From: Betaproteobacteria bacterium
Lineage (GTDB): Bacteria > Pseudomonadota > Gammaproteobacteria > Burkholderiales > SG8-39
Direction of reading: 5' to 3'
NCBI GenBank assembly: GCA_011391185.1
Contig: JAABRB010000055.1
Coordinates: 1 to 13,754, forward strand
Length of the DNA stretch: 13,754 nt
Shown here: piece by piece, positions 12,870 to 13,754 of the stretch
How the letters are laid out: each line of letters begins with the position of its first letter
Numbering within the stretch: position 1 is the first letter of the stretch
Program-made: the position numbers and the translations under genes
The notes under the pieces: generated by a model
What the model saw: the letters and a program-made list of their open reading frames with translations, nothing else
Databases searched by the model: none
Told to the model about the DNA's origin: nothing

Positions 12870-13754
12870 TCAGGCCTTCTCGATCCGGACGCCCGTAAAC
12901 CCGCCGTTGCGGGCCGTCGAGCCACTCAGGCGGTCGTAGTCGTCCACCAGGATCTCGTTGTTGTTGGCGCCGCTCGGCACCGCTCTTGCATAGTCCTTGG
13001 CGGCAACGCGGCCGTACGCCCAGTGTCCCTGGCCGTACGCCTTGGTCACGGCACCGGGCCGGATGCCTTCCCACAGCCGCACCTTGGTCGTGATCGTCCC
13101 GGCGGGCGAGGACACCCGCACCCGGTCACCGGTCTTCACACCGAGCTTCGCGGCGTCCACCGGGTTGATCTTGAGCACGTCGTCCCAGGAGACGTCGCCC
13201 GGATCCACTTTCTTGAACTCGTGGTACCAGGGCAGATTGGCGGAGCGACCCTCGCGGTTGAGGCGCGACTTGTAGTCCACGAAGTCATACGGATACTCGG
13301 CGACGCTGCCGTGGCGCTTGGGCGGCTCGTAGTGCGGAACGAAGGCCAGCTCGCCCCGCGCCACGTACCCGGTGACGGTGAGGATCTCGTCGACCGTCGC
13401 CTTGTGCTTCGCGGCATGCTCGGCCAGGCCCTTCTTCATCGTCTCGCTGTAGAACTCGAAGCGCTTGGTTACCGTCGCGAAGTGGCCACCCCAGCCCTTC
13501 TTGAACGTGTACTGGGGCGTGACGTAAATGCCCTTCTTGCGGAAATCGGCCCAGCCCGCGATCTGGGTACCCTTGATGGGCTGCTTTGGCATCCACATCG
13601 GTGCACTCGATATCTTCGCCGCGATCTCGGCGAATTCGAGCGCGCTGGTGGGAAGCTTTCCGGTCTCCGGATCCTTGAACGCCTTCGAGTAGTAGTCGTG
13701 AAGATTCGGAAAGCCCCTTTGCTTGAGCTTCTCGGCCAGGAGCCAGACGATCTC
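12870..13754 (-). CDS. Molybdopterin oxidoreductase catalytic subunit, C-terminal part
   Basis: 294 residues are visible and the frame stays open to the right edge, so the N-terminus, with any Tat signal and Fe-S motif, lies outside the window. The region includes the end of the catalytic core and a molybdopterin-dinucleotide-binding domain (about the last 150 residues). Landmarks are VLKINPVDAAKLGVKTGDRV and the end block AYGQGHWAYGR ... NNEILVDDYDRLSGSTARNGG. The GHWAYG and DRLSGSTA pieces resemble the ArrA/ArxA/TtrA-like branch of the DMSO reductase superfamily. I cannot tell arsenic, sulfur or other substrates apart. With the four-cluster Fe-S subunit, TorD chaperone and ferredoxin downstream it makes an apparent A-B-D-plus-ferredoxin operon. 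A membrane anchor (C) subunit is not among the downstream genes seen. Confidence 0.85.
   Translation of the reverse strand, partial: EIVWLLAEKLKQRGFPNLHDYYSKAFKDPETGKLPTSALEFAEIAAKISSAPMWMPKQPIKGTQIAGWADFRKKGIYVTPQYTFKKGWGGHFATVTKRFEFYSETMKKGLAEHAAKHKATVDEILTVTGYVARGELAFVPHYEPPKRHGSVAEYPYDFVDYKSRLNREGRSANLPWYHEFKKVDPGDVSWDDVLKINPVDAAKLGVKTGDRVRVSSPAGTITTKVRLWEGIRPGAVTKAYGQGHWAYGRVAAKDYARAVPSGANNNEILVDDYDRLSGSTARNGGFTGVRIEKA

Overview
This is a GC-rich, densely coding window that looks like a betaproteobacterium (Burkholderiales/Rhodocyclales type). The evidence is protein style (a DUF4124 envelope protein, an AlkK-like acyl-CoA ligase, a TorD-assisted molybdoenzyme), strong Shine-Dalgarno sequences, and dispersed palindromic repeats between genes. 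I see no rRNA, tRNA, transposase, integrase or CRISPR array. The species assignment is an inference; no marker gene is present.

Layout. (1) Positions 1-358 hold no gene, only palindromic repeats, including a 50-bp tandem hairpin repeat. (2) 359-3567, minus strand, is an apparent four-gene operon read from right to left: a crotonase-fold enoyl-CoA isomerase/hydratase, a PhzF-fold protein, an HSDL2-like short-chain dehydrogenase and a secreted DUF4124 protein. (3) 3568-3918 is a non-coding stretch filled with four copies of a REP-like palindromic element in a duplicated head-to-head arrangement. (4) 3919-5544, minus strand, is a fatty-acyl-CoA ligase. It diverges from (5) a thiamine-diphosphate enzyme at 5696-7414, plus strand. 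(6) After two more REP-like copies comes a plus-strand three-gene unit at 7670-10350: a UbiD-family protein, an AhpD/carboxymuconolactone decarboxylase-like protein and a MarR regulator. It lies behind a good sigma-70-type promoter whose spacer is an 18-bp dyad. (7) 10379-13754, minus strand, is a molybdenum-enzyme operon read from the right edge: the C-terminal part of a Mo-bisPGD oxidoreductase, a four-cluster Fe-S electron-transfer subunit, a TorD-type chaperone and an unusual multi-cluster ferredoxin.

How the parts may work together. The left half (acyl-CoA ligase, isomerase/hydratase, SDR) fits activation and oxidation of fatty or other carboxylic acids as CoA thioesters. The centre (TPP enzyme, UbiD homologue, CMD protein, MarR) looks like a small regulated catabolic module acting on a carboxylated or keto-acid substrate that I cannot name. 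The right operon is a respiratory-type molybdoenzyme of the arsenate/tetrathionate/thiosulfate-reductase-like (DMSO reductase superfamily) branch; its substrate cannot be set from the visible part.

The most interesting point is the UbiD homologue. It keeps the apparent prenyl-FMN/metal ligands but has Gly, Val and Ser where the family's Arg-Glu-Glu decarboxylation triad should be, so its chemistry may not be a standard decarboxylation. Second is the near-exact placement of a MarR-type dyad in its promoter spacer, with a marR gene as last gene of the same unit.
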